This document shows, piece after piece, positions 24,601-34,378 of a stretch of DNA of 64,000 nucleotides. This stretch comes from Nocardia miyunensis NBRC 108239 (GTDB lineage Bacteria; Actinomycetota; Actinomycetes; Mycobacteriales; Mycobacteriaceae). The stretch is from the NCBI RefSeq assembly GCF_001613065.1, contig NZ_BDBQ01000031.1:84912-148911 (forward strand), in the 5' to 3' direction. The translations under genes and the position numbers were made by a program. Below the pieces are notes generated by a model. That model was given only the letters and a program-made list of their open reading frames with translations. It did no database searches and was not told the origin of the DNA. How positions within the stretch are numbered: position 1 is the stretch's first letter; every line of letters starts with the position of its first letter.

Positions 24601-26082
24601 ATGCCCATGTCAACACGGACCTCCGCGGAAACCGCCGCGCTGGAATCGAATTCGGATGCCACCGCCTCGGGTGCATCCGGCAACAGCGTCGGCCGAGCCG
24701 CCGAGTCGGTCACCGCCGGAGCGGCGAACGACTCCGCGAGAACCAGCGACGCCGATCGCCGGGCGACGCCTCGGGCAGACGAGAACGGCCACCGCCGAAC
24801 CGGCTCCGCTGCCGCTGATGAGCAGTTCGACAGCTCGACCGATACGGCGTCGGAGTCCGATTCCCCGCTCACCCGCGCCTTGGACCCGGCGGACTGCCCA
24901 ATCTGCGGGCCGACCGAATCTCCGAACGCCGAACTCCAGGGTTCCGTCGAGCAGAGATCGGCCGTGGCGACACGCGATGATCCGAACGAGACCTCCTCGA
25001 CAGCGATGGAATCCGCTGGCGCCCGAGGCGATGGCGCAACCGGCGGATCCACCCGGGCGAGCGAGCCGGGCGAATCGACCGAGGAAATCTCCCTCGTCAC
25101 GACGGCCGACAAGGTCGAAACTTCCCCTGCTGAAACAGAACCCGTTCCGGCTGGTGAACTACGGGGATCGGCCGGTCCGGCGGCGGTCGTGGACGCGATC
25201 GAAACTTCCTCTGCGACTTCGGAATCCGCCGTCTCCGACACGAGCGCCGAAGATGTGCGGACGGCCTCGGGCTCTGCGGGGGATCGCGCGGCAGTGGTGC
25301 GGTTGCGGGGGGCGCGGTTGGCGTACGGGGAGCGGATGTTGTGGGACGGGCTGGATTTGGCGGTGCGAGCGGGGGAATTCATCGCGATTCTCGGGCCCAA
25401 CGGGTCGGGGAAGACTTCGCTGCTTCGGATGTTGCTGGGGCAGGTCGCGCCGAGTGCGGGGGCAGTGGAGATCGCGGGAGCGCCTGCGCGGGTGGGGAAT
25501 CCGCATATCGGGTATGTGCCGCAGCAGAAGACGATCGACGCGGGAGTTCGGCTGCGCGGGGTTGATCTGGTGGGGCTCGGGGTGGACGGACATCGGTGGG
25601 GGTTGGGGTGGCGCGGGCGTAAAGAGCGGCGGCGCAAGATCGCCGAGGCGGTGGCGCAGGTTGGGGCGCGGCATTACGCGCACGCGCCGCTGGAATCGAT
25701 GTCCGGCGGCGAGCAGCAGCGGCTGCGGGTGGCACAGGCATTGGTCGGCGATCCGCGGGTGCTGCTGTGCGACGAGCCGCTGCTGAGTCTGGACATGGCC
25801 AATCAGCGCCTGGTCGCCGAGTTGATCGACGCGCGCCGCCGCAGTCACGACACGGCGGTGCTGTTCGTGACGCACGAGATCAATCCCGTTCTGCCGCTGG
25901 TGGATCGGGTGTTGTATCTGGTCGACGGGAAGTTCCGGATCGGCACGCCGGACGAGGTGATGACCTCCGAGGTGCTGTCGGAGCTGTATCGCACCGAGGT
26001 CGACGTGCTCCGGGTGCGCGGGCGGCTGGTCGTCGTCGGGACCGGGGACACCATGGACGCGCTCGGCGGAGAACAGGCATGA
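24601..26082 (+). CDS. znuC: Zinc-type ABC importer ATPase with long disordered N-terminal extension
   Basis: A 493-residue protein whose last about 260 residues are a standard metal-type ABC ATPase: Walker A GPNGSGKT at 265-272, the Q-loop in GYVPQQKT, signature SGGEQQ from 368, Walker B LLCDEP with D391-E392, and the H-loop in FVTHEIN. The first about 225 residues are low-complexity, rich in Ser, Thr, Ala, Glu and Asp, with one CPIC motif near residue 98. Normal ZnuC proteins lack this part. The frame is uninterrupted from 24601; an internal GTG near 25295 could give a normal-sized ATPase. Its end overlaps znuB by 4 bp. Confidence 0.8.
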   Translation: MPMSTRTSAETAALESNSDATASGASGNSVGRAAESVTAGAANDSARTSDADRRATPRADENGHRRTGSAAADEQFDSSTDTASESDSPLTRALDPADCPICGPTESPNAELQGSVEQRSAVATRDDPNETSSTAMESAGARGDGATGGSTRASEPGESTEEISLVTTADKVETSPAETEPVPAGELRGSAGPAAVVDAIETSSATSESAVSDTSAEDVRTASGSAGDRAAVVRLRGARLAYGERMLWDGLDLAVRAGEFIAILGPNGSGKTSLLRMLLGQVAPSAGAVEIAGAPARVGNPHIGYVPQQKTIDAGVRLRGVDLVGLGVDGHRWGLGWRGRKERRRKIAEAVAQVGARHYAHAPLESMSGGEQQRLRVAQALVGDPRVLLCDEPLLSLDMANQRLVAELIDARRRSHDTAVLFVTHEINPVLPLVDRVLYLVDGKFRIGTPDEVMTSEVLSELYRTEVDVLRVRGRLVVVGTGDTMDALGGEQA

Positions 26083-26996
26083 ACGAGAAACTCACCGACA
26101 TATTCACCAAGCTGCTCGACTTCCACACGACCGCGGATCTGCTGTCCTACGACTTCGTGCAGCAGGCGGTGTTGGCGGCCGCGCTGCTGGGCCTGCTGGC
26201 CGGGGCGATCGGCCCGCTGATCGTGAGCCGTCAGATGTCCTTCGCGGTGCACGGCACCAGCGAGCTGTCCCTGACCGGCGCGGCGGCGGCGCTGCTGGCC
26301 GGGATCGGGGTGGGCGCGGGGGCGATCATCGGATCGGTGGTCGCGGCCGTGCTGTTCGGTCTGCTCGGATCGCGTGCGCGCGAACGTGATTCGGTGATCG
26401 CGGTGGTGCTCTCCTTCGGGCTCGGACTCTCGGTGCTGTTCCTGTGGCTGGGCCCCACCCGCGCCGGATCGAAGTTCTCGCTGCTCACCGGACAGGTGGT
26501 CAGTGTCGGCGACAACGGCCTCACCCTGCTGTCGGTCTGCACGGCCGGTGTGCTGGTGGTGCTCGCATTCGTCTACCGCCCACTGCTTTTCGCGAGCACC
26601 GACCCGGAAGTGGCTGTCGCGCGCGGCGTCCCGGTGCGGGCACTGTCGGTGGTCTTCGCCGTGCTGCTGGGCATCACCGCCGCATTCGGCGTCCAGATCG
26701 TCGGCGCACTGCTGGTGCTGTCCCTGCTGATCACCCCCGCCGCGGCCGCCGCACAGCTCACCGCGAGTCCGCTGCGCGCCGCGGTCCTGTCCATCGTCTT
26801 CGCCGAACTCGCCGCGGTCGGCGGCATCATTCTGTCCCTGGCCCCCGGCGTCCCGGTGTCGACCTTCGTCACCACCATCTCGTTCGCCATCTACCTGATC
26901 TGCCGCGCCATCGCACCGCGTCTCGATGCCGGTCGTCGCACGCGAGCACACACGGTGGCGCCCACTCCGGTCGAGGCGAGTTCCACGCCGAGCTGA
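26079..26996 (+). CDS. znuB: Zinc/manganese ABC importer permease
   Basis: A 305-residue ABC-3 family permease with about eight transmembrane helices (AVLAAALLGLLAGAIGPLIV, then FGLGLSVLFLWLG, LLFASTDPEVAVARGVPV, LLVLSLLITPAAAAAQL and others). The segment SRQMSFAVHGTSELSLTGAA is the conserved family element. The ATG overlaps the ATPase stop by 4 bp. With the binding protein and ATPase it forms a complete metal importer, probably for zinc. The 264 bp that follow, to convergent mutY, hold nothing recognised. Confidence 0.88.
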   Translation: MNEKLTDIFTKLLDFHTTADLLSYDFVQQAVLAAALLGLLAGAIGPLIVSRQMSFAVHGTSELSLTGAAAALLAGIGVGAGAIIGSVVAAVLFGLLGSRARERDSVIAVVLSFGLGLSVLFLWLGPTRAGSKFSLLTGQVVSVGDNGLTLLSVCTAGVLVVLAFVYRPLLFASTDPEVAVARGVPVRALSVVFAVLLGITAAFGVQIVGALLVLSLLITPAAAAAQLTASPLRAAVLSIVFAELAAVGGIILSLAPGVPVSTFVTTISFAIYLICRAIAPRLDAGRRTRAHTVAPTPVEASSTPS

Positions 26997-27260
26997 GGCA
27001 CTCCCGCCATTCGAGTTCGGCATGCCCGCAGGTTCGCTGGGATACGAGACTCTCGGTGCGCACCACAGTGTTTCGATCACATCCAGCGGACCTGTGCGCA
27101 CTTCGACCGGTTGCCCCCGCAACACGGCTCATGCCGGAAACGCGCGGACAACACCGAGACACCATGATCCGTATCGATGTAGGGCGCGGACGCCGACGGC
27201 CGGCGACGATGCTCGGCAACGCTCCGCGCGGACGTGAAGTGCGTCAGCTGAGTGGTGCGA

Positions 27261-28157
27261 TCAAGCTCCGGCTTCTCCCGCGAGGGCGAACAAGCCGTCC
27301 GGAGTCTGTTCGACGAGGCCGTCGGTGAGCAGGGAGTCCAGGGCGCGGTCGCGCTGGCCGGTATCGCGGGTCCAGGCCAGGTCGAGGGCGACGCGTTCGA
27401 CGGGGCCGGAAGCTCCGCGCAGGACGTCCAGGAGTCGGCCGCGAGCCTGACGATCGGTGCCGTCGTACTTCTGGGTGCGGCGCACCACATCCGAGGCGGG
27501 ACGTCCGGCCGCGAGCCAGGCGCAGCGCGGCAGGGGGCAGACGTCGCAGTCGGGTGTGCGGGCGGTGCACACCACCGCGCCGAGTTCCATCAGCGCGGCG
27601 GAAAATACCGCGGCACGGTCGATTCGGACCGGAAGCAGCGCCTCGGTCTCGACCAGATCGCGGGCCGCGGGATTGCCCGCCTCCGCCCGCCCGTGCACCG
27701 CGCGCGCGACCACCCGGCGAACGTTGGTGTCCACCACCGGAACTCGCTGCCCGTACGCGAAACACGCCACGGCCCGTGCGGTGTACGCGCCGATCCCCGG
27801 CAGCCCGAGCAGCACCTCGACATCACCGGGCACCTCGTCACCGTGTTCGGCGGCCAGCGCCCGCGCGCATTCGTGCAGCCGCAACGCCCGTCGCGGATAT
27901 CCCAGTTTTCCCCAGGCCCGCAACACCTCTCCCGGCGTGGCCGCCGCCATCGCCGACGGCACCGGCCAGCGCGCCACCCAGTCACGCCACACCGGCTCGA
28001 CCCGAACCACCGGCGTCTGCTGCAACATGATCTCGCTCATCAGAATCTGCCAGGCCGAAACCCCCGGCCGCCGCCACGGCAGATCCCGCGCGGTCTGCCC
28101 GTACCAGTCGATCAGCACATCGGAGTCGATACTCACCCGCACACCCCCGGACCCCAT
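27261..28157 (-). CDS. mutY: Adenine DNA glycosylase MutY
   Basis: A 298-residue base-excision repair glycosylase that removes adenine mispaired with 8-oxoguanine. Visible are RDLPWRRPGVSAWQILMSEI (with the catalytic glutamate), MLQQTP, the helix-hairpin-helix LPGIGAYTARAVACFAYG, the catalytic aspartate in PVVDTNVRRVVARA, and the iron-sulfur cysteines in CTARTPDCDVCPLPRC. The C-terminal 8-oxoG recognition domain is short, as in mycobacteria. The start is uncertain: ATG at 28157 is used, GTG at 28136 is possible. It is divergent from the carbonic anhydrase gene. Confidence 0.9.
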   Translation of the reverse strand: MGSGGVRVSIDSDVLIDWYGQTARDLPWRRPGVSAWQILMSEIMLQQTPVVRVEPVWRDWVARWPVPSAMAAATPGEVLRAWGKLGYPRRALRLHECARALAAEHGDEVPGDVEVLLGLPGIGAYTARAVACFAYGQRVPVVDTNVRRVVARAVHGRAEAGNPAARDLVETEALLPVRIDRAAVFSAALMELGAVVCTARTPDCDVCPLPRCAWLAAGRPASDVVRRTQKYDGTDRQARGRLLDVLRGASGPVERVALDLAWTRDTGQRDRALDSLLTDGLVEQTPDGLFALAGEAGA

Positions 28158-28520
28158 CCGGCCTCGACACTTCCCGGATCCACGGCCCACACGGGCGAAT
28201 TCAGCTGCCGAACCATCACACAGCCATGATTCACCCACGCCCTTGCCCACATGCACCCGGTCCACACCTCAGGCCCCCGGAACCGCCCCGGCACGGACAC
28301 ATTCCCGCAGTGGCAGCAGGACCAGGCCCGATCGCGATGAGCCGGGACGATCACACCAACGGCCGTCGCCCCGGAAACGCGGACCCCAGTAGCATCCACC
28401 CGGGCGGAATGGGAACGCCGACGCCCTCACAATCGGCACGGACGAAATCGACGCAGGTATTTGCCAGGTCGTAACCGAACAGACTGGCTGGTAACCGCGA
28501 CCGTATGGAAAATTGGACAC
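28158..28520. other. Divergent promoter region of mutY and carbonic anhydrase
   Basis: About 360 bp of non-coding DNA. No palindrome or small gene could be supported, though it must hold two promoters. Confidence 0.5.
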
Positions 28521-29141
28521 ATGCCTCATACCAACCCGATCACCGCTTGGAAGTCTCTCCGCGAGGGCAACGACAGGTTCGTCAGCGGTAACCTGCAGCA
28601 TCCCGGGCAAGGCGCAGCGGACCGGGCCAAACTCGTCAAGGGCCAGCAACCCTCGGCGATCCTGTTCGGGTGCGGCGACTCCCGCGTGGCCGCGGAGATC
28701 ATCTTCGACCAGGGGCTCGGCGATATGTTCGTGGTCCGCACCGCGGGGCACGTACTGGACGCCTCGGTGCTCGGATCCATCGAATACGGCGTGGAGATCC
28801 TGAACGTCCCGCTGATCGTGGTGCTCGGGCACGACAGTTGCGGCGCGGTCGCCGCGACGATCAACGCGCTCGACGGCGGCGACGTGCCCGGCGGTTTCAT
28901 CCGCAGCGTCGTCGAACGGGTCACCCCCTCCATCCTGATCGGCCGTCGCGAGGGCCTGACCGGCGTCGACGAACTCGAGGCGCGGCACGTCGTGGAGACG
29001 AGCCGACTGCTCATGCAGCGCTCGATGATCATCTCCCAGCGCGTGGCCACCGGCCAGTGCGCGATCGCCTCGGTGACCTACAAACTCGCGGACGGCCGCG
29101 CCCAACTGCACCGTTCGGTGGGCAATATCGGGGAGCTGTGA
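28521..29141 (+). CDS. Beta-class carbonic anhydrase
   Basis: A 206-residue beta-carbonic anhydrase, interconverting CO2 and bicarbonate with zinc. The ligand and dyad residues are visible: C and the D-R pair in FGCGDSRVAA, and H plus C in LGHDSCGAV. VVRTAGHVLD and SIEYGVEILNVPLIVVLGHD are family segments. The ATG at 28521 (MPHTNPITAW) was chosen; an upstream in-frame start adds 20 unrelated residues. The mutY/carbonic anhydrase divergence is also found in mycobacteria. Confidence 0.9.
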   Translation: MPHTNPITAWKSLREGNDRFVSGNLQHPGQGAADRAKLVKGQQPSAILFGCGDSRVAAEIIFDQGLGDMFVVRTAGHVLDASVLGSIEYGVEILNVPLIVVLGHDSCGAVAATINALDGGDVPGGFIRSVVERVTPSILIGRREGLTGVDELEARHVVETSRLLMQRSMIISQRVATGQCAIASVTYKLADGRAQLHRSVGNIGEL

Positions 29142-29143
29142 CT

Positions 29144-29166
29144 TTGGCCTCCGCTTCGCTCCGGCG
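29144..29166 (+). repeat. Dispersed 23-bp repeat, copy A
   Basis: TTGGCCTCCGCTTCGCTCCG plus GCG, 2 bp after the carbonic anhydrase stop codon. An identical 23-bp copy occurs at 43561-43583 and related copies at 53434-53452 (opposite strand) and 63940-63962. All four lie at gene edges. Confidence 0.8.
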
Positions 29167-29306
29167 GGCCTGGCGTTGCCGGGGGTGGGTGAACCGGGTG
29201 ACCCGAACACGACCCGGCGAAATGTACCCGGCCACACACCTGTTCCACACCGACACGCCGCGCCGCTGAGCGGCGGGTTGCCCGATCGTGCCCTTACCGT
29301 GGTGTC

Positions 29307-29984
29307 GTGCTGGAACCGACTGGACCACTGCCGCCGGAGATCTACTGGCGTCGTCGCGTGTTCGCCGTCGGCGCGATCGTGATCGTGCTGGCATTGGTCG
29401 TCTGGCTGGCGATCATGCTGCTGGGCGGTCGCGGCTCGTCGACGTCGACGGCCGCCGCGACCTCGACCTCCGCCGGTCCCGCGGCCGGATCGGCGACGAC
29501 CGCTCCGGCCGCGACGTCCGCCTCCGATACGGCTGCATCGGCCACCCCGACGCCCTCGGGCACGGTCAACGCGACCGCGGCCAGCGCACCGGCCGCCTGC
29601 CCGGATCAATCGCTGGCGATGAAGGTGACCGTCGGTCAGCCGAGCTACAAGGCGGGTGACAAGCCGGTGTTCGGGATCGTCATCACCAACATCTCGACCG
29701 AGGCATGTTCCCGCGACATGGGTTCGGGCCTGCAACAGGTGACGGTGCAGTCGCTCGACGGCCAGCGCCGCCTGTGGACGAGCACCGACTGTGATCAGGG
29801 CGGCCAGCCCGACGTGCGCACCCTCAACGGTGGCCAGCAGGCGGCTTTCACCCTCACCTGGTCCGGCACCACCTCCCAGCCCAACTGCGCGGGCGACCGC
29901 GTGCCGGTCCCCGCGGGCTCCTACGCGGTCGCCGCCCAGTTCGGCTCGATCCACAGCTCCCCCGAGACGTTCAACATCTCCTGA
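29307..29984 (+). CDS. Membrane-anchored secreted protein (Rv3587c-like)
   Basis: A 225-residue protein with a short cytosolic N-terminus, one transmembrane helix (FAVGAIVIVLALVVWLAIML), a Thr/Ser/Ala-rich linker of about 55 residues and a C-terminal extracytoplasmic beta-domain (residues about 97-225) with paired cysteines (ACPDQ, EACSRD, TDCDQ, PNCAG) that may form disulfides. The position beside carbonic anhydrase and disA matches M. tuberculosis Rv3587c, an uncharacterised membrane protein. GTG start. Confidence 0.75.
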   Translation: MLEPTGPLPPEIYWRRRVFAVGAIVIVLALVVWLAIMLLGGRGSSTSTAAATSTSAGPAAGSATTAPAATSASDTAASATPTPSGTVNATAASAPAACPDQSLAMKVTVGQPSYKAGDKPVFGIVITNISTEACSRDMGSGLQQVTVQSLDGQRRLWTSTDCDQGGQPDVRTLNGGQQAAFTLTWSGTTSQPNCAGDRVPVPAGSYAVAAQFGSIHSSPETFNIS

Positions 29985-30006
29985 TCGACGAGTGCCGCGG
30001 TTCGGC

Positions 30007-31152
30007 TCAGACGCCGCCGGATTCGGCGAGGCGGGACAGACCCTCCCGGATCTGGCGGGCCAGGTGGGGGTCGATGCCGTCGAGGGTTTCCAGTTCGTCG
30101 GCCGTGGCGGACAGCAGGCTCGACAGCGAACCATACACCGCGACAACGGATTCCACACTGGTCAGCGAGACTCGCGGGATCTCGGCCAGGAGCCGGTAGC
30201 CGCGGGGGCACACGGCGGTGTCCAGGGCCTCGAGAGTGGCCGGAAAACCGAGTGCCGGACCGAGATTCGCCAACTCCAGCAGATCCACCTCCAGCAGAGC
30301 GTCCAATTCGGCCAGGGCCGCCTCGACGCTCGCGTCGTCCACCGGGCACACCCGCAGATAGTCGCGGACCAGCAGGCGGCGCAGGGTATCGGTCTCGCCC
30401 ACCAGTTCGGCGAGTTGCAGGGCGAGCTGGCGGCCGTCGATGCCGAGTTCGCCGACATCGGAATCGATCTCGCGGCCGACCCGGCGCACCAGCTCGAGGC
30501 AGTGCAAGGCGGACAGGACATCGCGCAGCGTGGTGAAATCCTCCAACTCGACTATCGATAACAGCCGCGTCGTCTCGTCCAGTCGCGAGCGGTAGCGCTC
30601 CAGCGTCCCCATCGCCTGATTGGCACGCGAGAGAATCGACTGCGAGGGCTGGACCAGATGCCGCAGCCCGCCCAGGTAGACCGTCACGATCCCGGTCGAA
30701 CGACTCACCGATACCACCGGATATCCGGTCTGCGCCGCGGTGCGCTCGGCGGCCTTGTGCCGGGTGCCGGTCTCCACCGTGGGCAGCGCGGGATCGGGGA
30801 CCAGATGCACATTCGCTCGCCGGATGCGCCCGCCGTCGGTCGAAAGCACCACTGCGCCATCCATTTTCGATAGTTCACGCAGCCGCGTCGGGGAGAACTC
30901 GACATCGAGTTCGAAACCGCCGTCGCAGATCCGCTCGACCGACTCGTCATGGCCGAGCACGATCAGCGCGCCGGTGCGCGCCAGCAGGATCCGGTCGACA
31001 CCATCGCGCAACTGCGTGCCCGGAACCAGCCGGGCGACCACGTCGCGCATCGTCGGATTCTCGCTGTCATGTTGCACCGCAGGAGAATTCGAATGCTCGA
31101 CGCCCTGCGCGGGCTTACCGAGCAGGTTGGTGACCCAGCGGCCACGGTTCAT
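30007..31152 (-). CDS. disA: DNA-integrity scanning diadenylate cyclase DisA
   Basis: A 381-residue diadenylate cyclase that makes c-di-AMP from ATP and scans DNA for branched structures. The DAC-domain motifs are [15 protein letters not shown] (DGA at 98-100) and [17 protein letters not shown] (R131-H132). A linker of helices and a C-terminal helix-hairpin-helix domain follow ([20 protein letters not shown], then [19 protein letters not shown]). It is about 25 residues longer at the N-terminus than the mycobacterial protein, and an internal ATG at residue 35 is an alternative start. It overlaps the radA stop by 4 bp, a conserved pairing in which RadA can restrain DisA. Confidence 0.92.
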   Translation of the reverse strand: MNRGRWVTNLLGKPAQGVEHSNSPAVQHDSENPTMRDVVARLVPGTQLRDGVDRILLARTGALIVLGHDESVERICDGGFELDVEFSPTRLRELSKMDGAVVLSTDGGRIRRANVHLVPDPALPTVETGTRHKAAERTAAQTGYPVVSVSRSTGIVTVYLGGLRHLVQPSQSILSRANQAMGTLERYRSRLDETTRLLSIVELEDFTTLRDVLSALHCLELVRRVGREIDSDVGELGIDGRQLALQLAELVGETDTLRRLLVRDYLRVCPVDDASVEAALAELDALLEVDLLELANLGPALGFPATLEALDTAVCPRGYRLLAEIPRVSLTSVESVVAVYGSLSSLLSATADELETLDGIDPHLARQIREGLSRLAESGGV

Positions 31153-32543
31153 TGGGCAGCCTCCGCATATTCGCCCCCTCGCTTCGACAAACCACTCAAC
31201 GCAACTGCCGCACGAACATTCGCCACCTCTCGCACCCGCATCGAGAGTCCGGAGCAATCAACGCCCGGCGGCACCAGCGCCTCCGTGAAACCTAGCCGCT
31301 CGGCCTCGGCGAGTCGACGCCCGGCCCCCGTAACACGCCGAACCTCGCCGGCCAGCCCGACCTCGCCCAGGATCACCATGCCGCCGGGCAGCGAGATCCC
31401 GCGCTCGGAACTCGTGATCGCCAGCGCGACAGCCAGATCCGCACCCGGTTCGGTCAGCCGCATGCCACCCACGGTGGCCGCGTACACATCGTGTTTACCG
31501 AGGTAGACGTGGCATCGGCTCTGCAACACCGCGAGCACCATGGAAACCCGGTTGTAGTCCAGACCGCTGACCGCGCGACGCGGCGCGGGCGCGGGCGTCG
31601 ACACCGTCAGTCCCTGCACCTCGGCCAGCAGCGGGCGTTTGCCGTCCATCGCGACGGTGATCGCCGTACCCGGCACCGGATCGGCGCGATGATGCAGGAA
31701 CAGTCCGGAGGGATCGGGCACACCGGCGATTCCGTCGTCGTGCAGTTCGAAACAGCCCACCTCGTCGGCGCTGCCGAAGCGGTTCTTCACACCGCGGACC
31801 ATGCGCAACGTGGAGTGCTTGTCGCCCTCGAACTGCAACACCACGTCGACCAGATGCTCGAGCGTGCGCGGCCCGGCCACATTGCCGTCCTTGGTGACGT
31901 GCCCGACCAGCAGCACCGCGATACCGCTCGCCTTGGCCAGCGACGTCAGCGCCGCGGTCACCGCACGCACCTGGGTCACGCCGCCGATCACGCCCTCGGC
32001 GTCCGCGGCCAGCATGGTCTGCACCGAGTCGACCACCAGCAGGGAGGGCCGCACCTGCTCGACATGCCCGAGAATCGTGGCCAGATCCGATTCGGCGGCG
32101 AGATAGACCCGATCGTGCACCGCGCCGGTCCGATCCGCGCGCAACCGCACCTGTCCGGCGGACTCCTCGGCGGTCACATAGAGTGCGCGTTCCTCCCGCT
32201 GCCGGGCCCAGCGATGCGCCACCTCGAGCAGCAACGTCGACTTGCCCACGCCCGGCTCGCCGGACAGCAGCACCACCGAACCGGGCACCACGCCGCCGCC
32301 CAGCACCCGGTCCAGCTCGCTCACGCCGGTCGGGCGGGCGCGGGTGACCTTGGAGTCGATGGTCGAGATCGGCGCGGCGGCCGTCGAGGGGAGCAGGGCC
32401 CGCCGCCCGGTCGCGACCGACGCGGGCGCCGCGGCCTGCTCGTCGATGGAACCCCATTCACCGCAGGCGGGACAGCGCCCCACCCACTTGGCGACCTCGT
32501 GCGAGCAGGCGGAGCAGCGGTACAGCGATTTCACCTTGGGCAC
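31149..32543 (-). CDS. radA: DNA repair protein RadA
   Basis: A 464-residue RadA/Sms protein, a branch-migration ATPase in recombination. In order: the C4 zinc finger (C10, C13, C24, C27), a Walker A GEPGVGKS at 95-102, Walker B near [10 protein letters not shown], the family KNRFG motif ([12 protein letters not shown]) and a C-terminal Lon-like domain ([20 protein letters not shown], then [14 protein letters not shown]). It is the first gene of a radA-disA pair. Its promoter must lie in the 393-bp gap to the LpqE-like gene, which also holds a strong hairpin. Confidence 0.93.
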   Translation of the reverse strand: MPKVKSLYRCSACSHEVAKWVGRCPACGEWGSIDEQAAAPASVATGRRALLPSTAAAPISTIDSKVTRARPTGVSELDRVLGGGVVPGSVVLLSGEPGVGKSTLLLEVAHRWARQREERALYVTAEESAGQVRLRADRTGAVHDRVYLAAESDLATILGHVEQVRPSLLVVDSVQTMLAADAEGVIGGVTQVRAVTAALTSLAKASGIAVLLVGHVTKDGNVAGPRTLEHLVDVVLQFEGDKHSTLRMVRGVKNRFGSADEVGCFELHDDGIAGVPDPSGLFLHHRADPVPGTAITVAMDGKRPLLAEVQGLTVSTPAPAPRRAVSGLDYNRVSMVLAVLQSRCHVYLGKHDVYAATVGGMRLTEPGADLAVALAITSSERGISLPGGMVILGEVGLAGEVRRVTGAGRRLAEAERLGFTEALVPPGVDCSGLSMRVREVANVRAAVALSGLSKRGGEYAEAAQ

Positions 32544-32813
32544 GTGCGCAGCCTAAGGATCGACTCCGACAGGCTTCGCATACCCCGCCCGACCACTCTG
32601 TCCACCACCCTAGACAAATTCTTTTTCCGAGCCGTCGACTTCTTTTCCGATCCGTCGGCAGAAGTTCTCGGGACAGGCGGCAGCGCATTCCCGCACCCTC
32701 AGCAGCAACTCCGGCGGTGAGAACCGCCAGACCGTCGGCGAGGTTCGCCCGATCGTCGCCGACTATCCGGCGAAACCATCGACAGAGTCGTTCGGAACCC
32801 TCGAGAGACCGCT

Positions 32814-32867
32814 CGGACCGTCGGTGGAACCTCGAGGGGACCGTCGGCGAGGTCCACCGACGGTCCG
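32814..32867 (-). terminator. Long GC-rich hairpin in the lpqE-radA gap
   Basis: The arms at 32814-32834 and 32848-32867 pair over 20 bp (CGGACCGTCGGTGGA with TCCACCGACGGTCCG, continuing into ACCTCG with CGAGGT) with one bulged A and a 13-nt loop. It starts 70 bp after the lpqE-like stop, on its 3' side, and probably terminates that transcript before radA. The loop and nearby DNA (from 32730) repeat the sequence GACCGTCGGCGAGGT. The rest of the 393-bp gap shows no gene. Confidence 0.65.
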
Positions 32868-32936
32868 GCGTGTCCGGGACGCCATTCCGGCAGAGCTGTT
32901 CAGGGCCGCTGACCGAACGTCCGCGGATCGCGCAGG

Positions 32937-33605
32937 TCAGCCCGCGTTGTGCGGGGCGCTGCCGGCGTCGACCGGAACGTTCACCAGAACGGTCCCGGCC
33001 TCCTTGAAGTTGAAGGTCACCGGGTAGGTCGGGCCGGGGGTGATGTCCTTGGTCAGACCCGAGATCTCCACCAGGATCGGCTCGGACGGACCGGAGGTCG
33101 CCTTGCCGTCGGCCGCCTGCGCGGAGGTGGACGGCGCGGTGGTGGCGGCGCCCGACGCCGGCGCACTGCTGGTCGAGGCGGCCGGGGAGCTGGACTCCAT
33201 GGCATCCGGGCCGCCCGCGACGACGGTCCGGCCCGGGTCCAGGGTCGTGTCCGCCGGAGTTACCTTGACGGTGCCCAGGTCGGTGGTGATGCTGCTGAGC
33301 TCGTCGGGCTTGTCCGCGCCGAAGTTGACCGCGCTGAAGGCGAGCAGCGCCTTGCCGCCCTTGGCGTTGGTGTAGTCCTCGGACTGCGGCAGCAGGATGC
33401 GCACATCGCGCAGGGCCACATTGCCGACGTCGGCGGTATTGCCGTTCACCGCGGAAACCTGCCGGGCGGTCTGCGCGATCTGACCGGAGCTGCAGCCCGA
33501 CAGCGCGAGGGCGGCGCCCGCGGCCAGCGCGGCAACTGCAACAGCACTGCGACGCACGGCACTGCGGCGCGCCTCGGACGCTGTGGTGGCTTTCAGGGCA
33601 GTCAC
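32937..33605 (-). CDS. LpqE-like lipoprotein
   Basis: A 222-residue lipoprotein with a twin set of arginines and a hydrophobic stretch ending in the lipobox LALSGC-SSG. The body is an extracytoplasmic beta-rich domain (VALRDVRILLPQSEDYTNAK, later VEISGLTKDITPG and VTFNFKEAGTVLVNVPV) interrupted by a Ser/Ala/Thr-rich linker of about 40 residues. The position between carD and radA matches mycobacterial lpqE (Rv3584), a lipoprotein of unclear role. The GTG start is supported by a GGAGGA ribosome site. Confidence 0.8.
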   Translation of the reverse strand: MTALKATTASEARRSAVRRSAVAVAALAAGAALALSGCSSGQIAQTARQVSAVNGNTADVGNVALRDVRILLPQSEDYTNAKGGKALLAFSAVNFGADKPDELSSITTDLGTVKVTPADTTLDPGRTVVAGGPDAMESSSPAASTSSAPASGAATTAPSTSAQAADGKATSGPSEPILVEISGLTKDITPGPTYPVTFNFKEAGTVLVNVPVDAGSAPHNAG

Positions 33606-33854
33606 GGGTTGTCCTCCATGTCGACCGGGCTCACTCCACGATGCAGAGTAGTAGTACGGAGCGTAATAGTTACCCGGGCACGCGGATCGACGGCCCCCTG
33701 ACCGATCCGCGTCGCGCACCCGCCGCACGAACGTCCGGCCGTAACTTGTTCTGGCACAACAGGATGCACACCGATTTGGTTCTGTCAACCCCCAGCGCCC
33801 GGCTGTTGTGGCCCTGACCTGCGCCGTTGATCGCGCCGTTATCGAGTCGCATGT

Positions 33855-34376
<522 letters not shown>

Positions 34377-34378
34377 TC

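Noticed and set aside
24540..25637. A 365-codon minus-strand frame opposite the znuC extension
   Set aside because: Pro/Ser/Arg-rich shadow. It does leave some doubt about the coding status of the extension, but the plus frame continues directly into the ABC domain.
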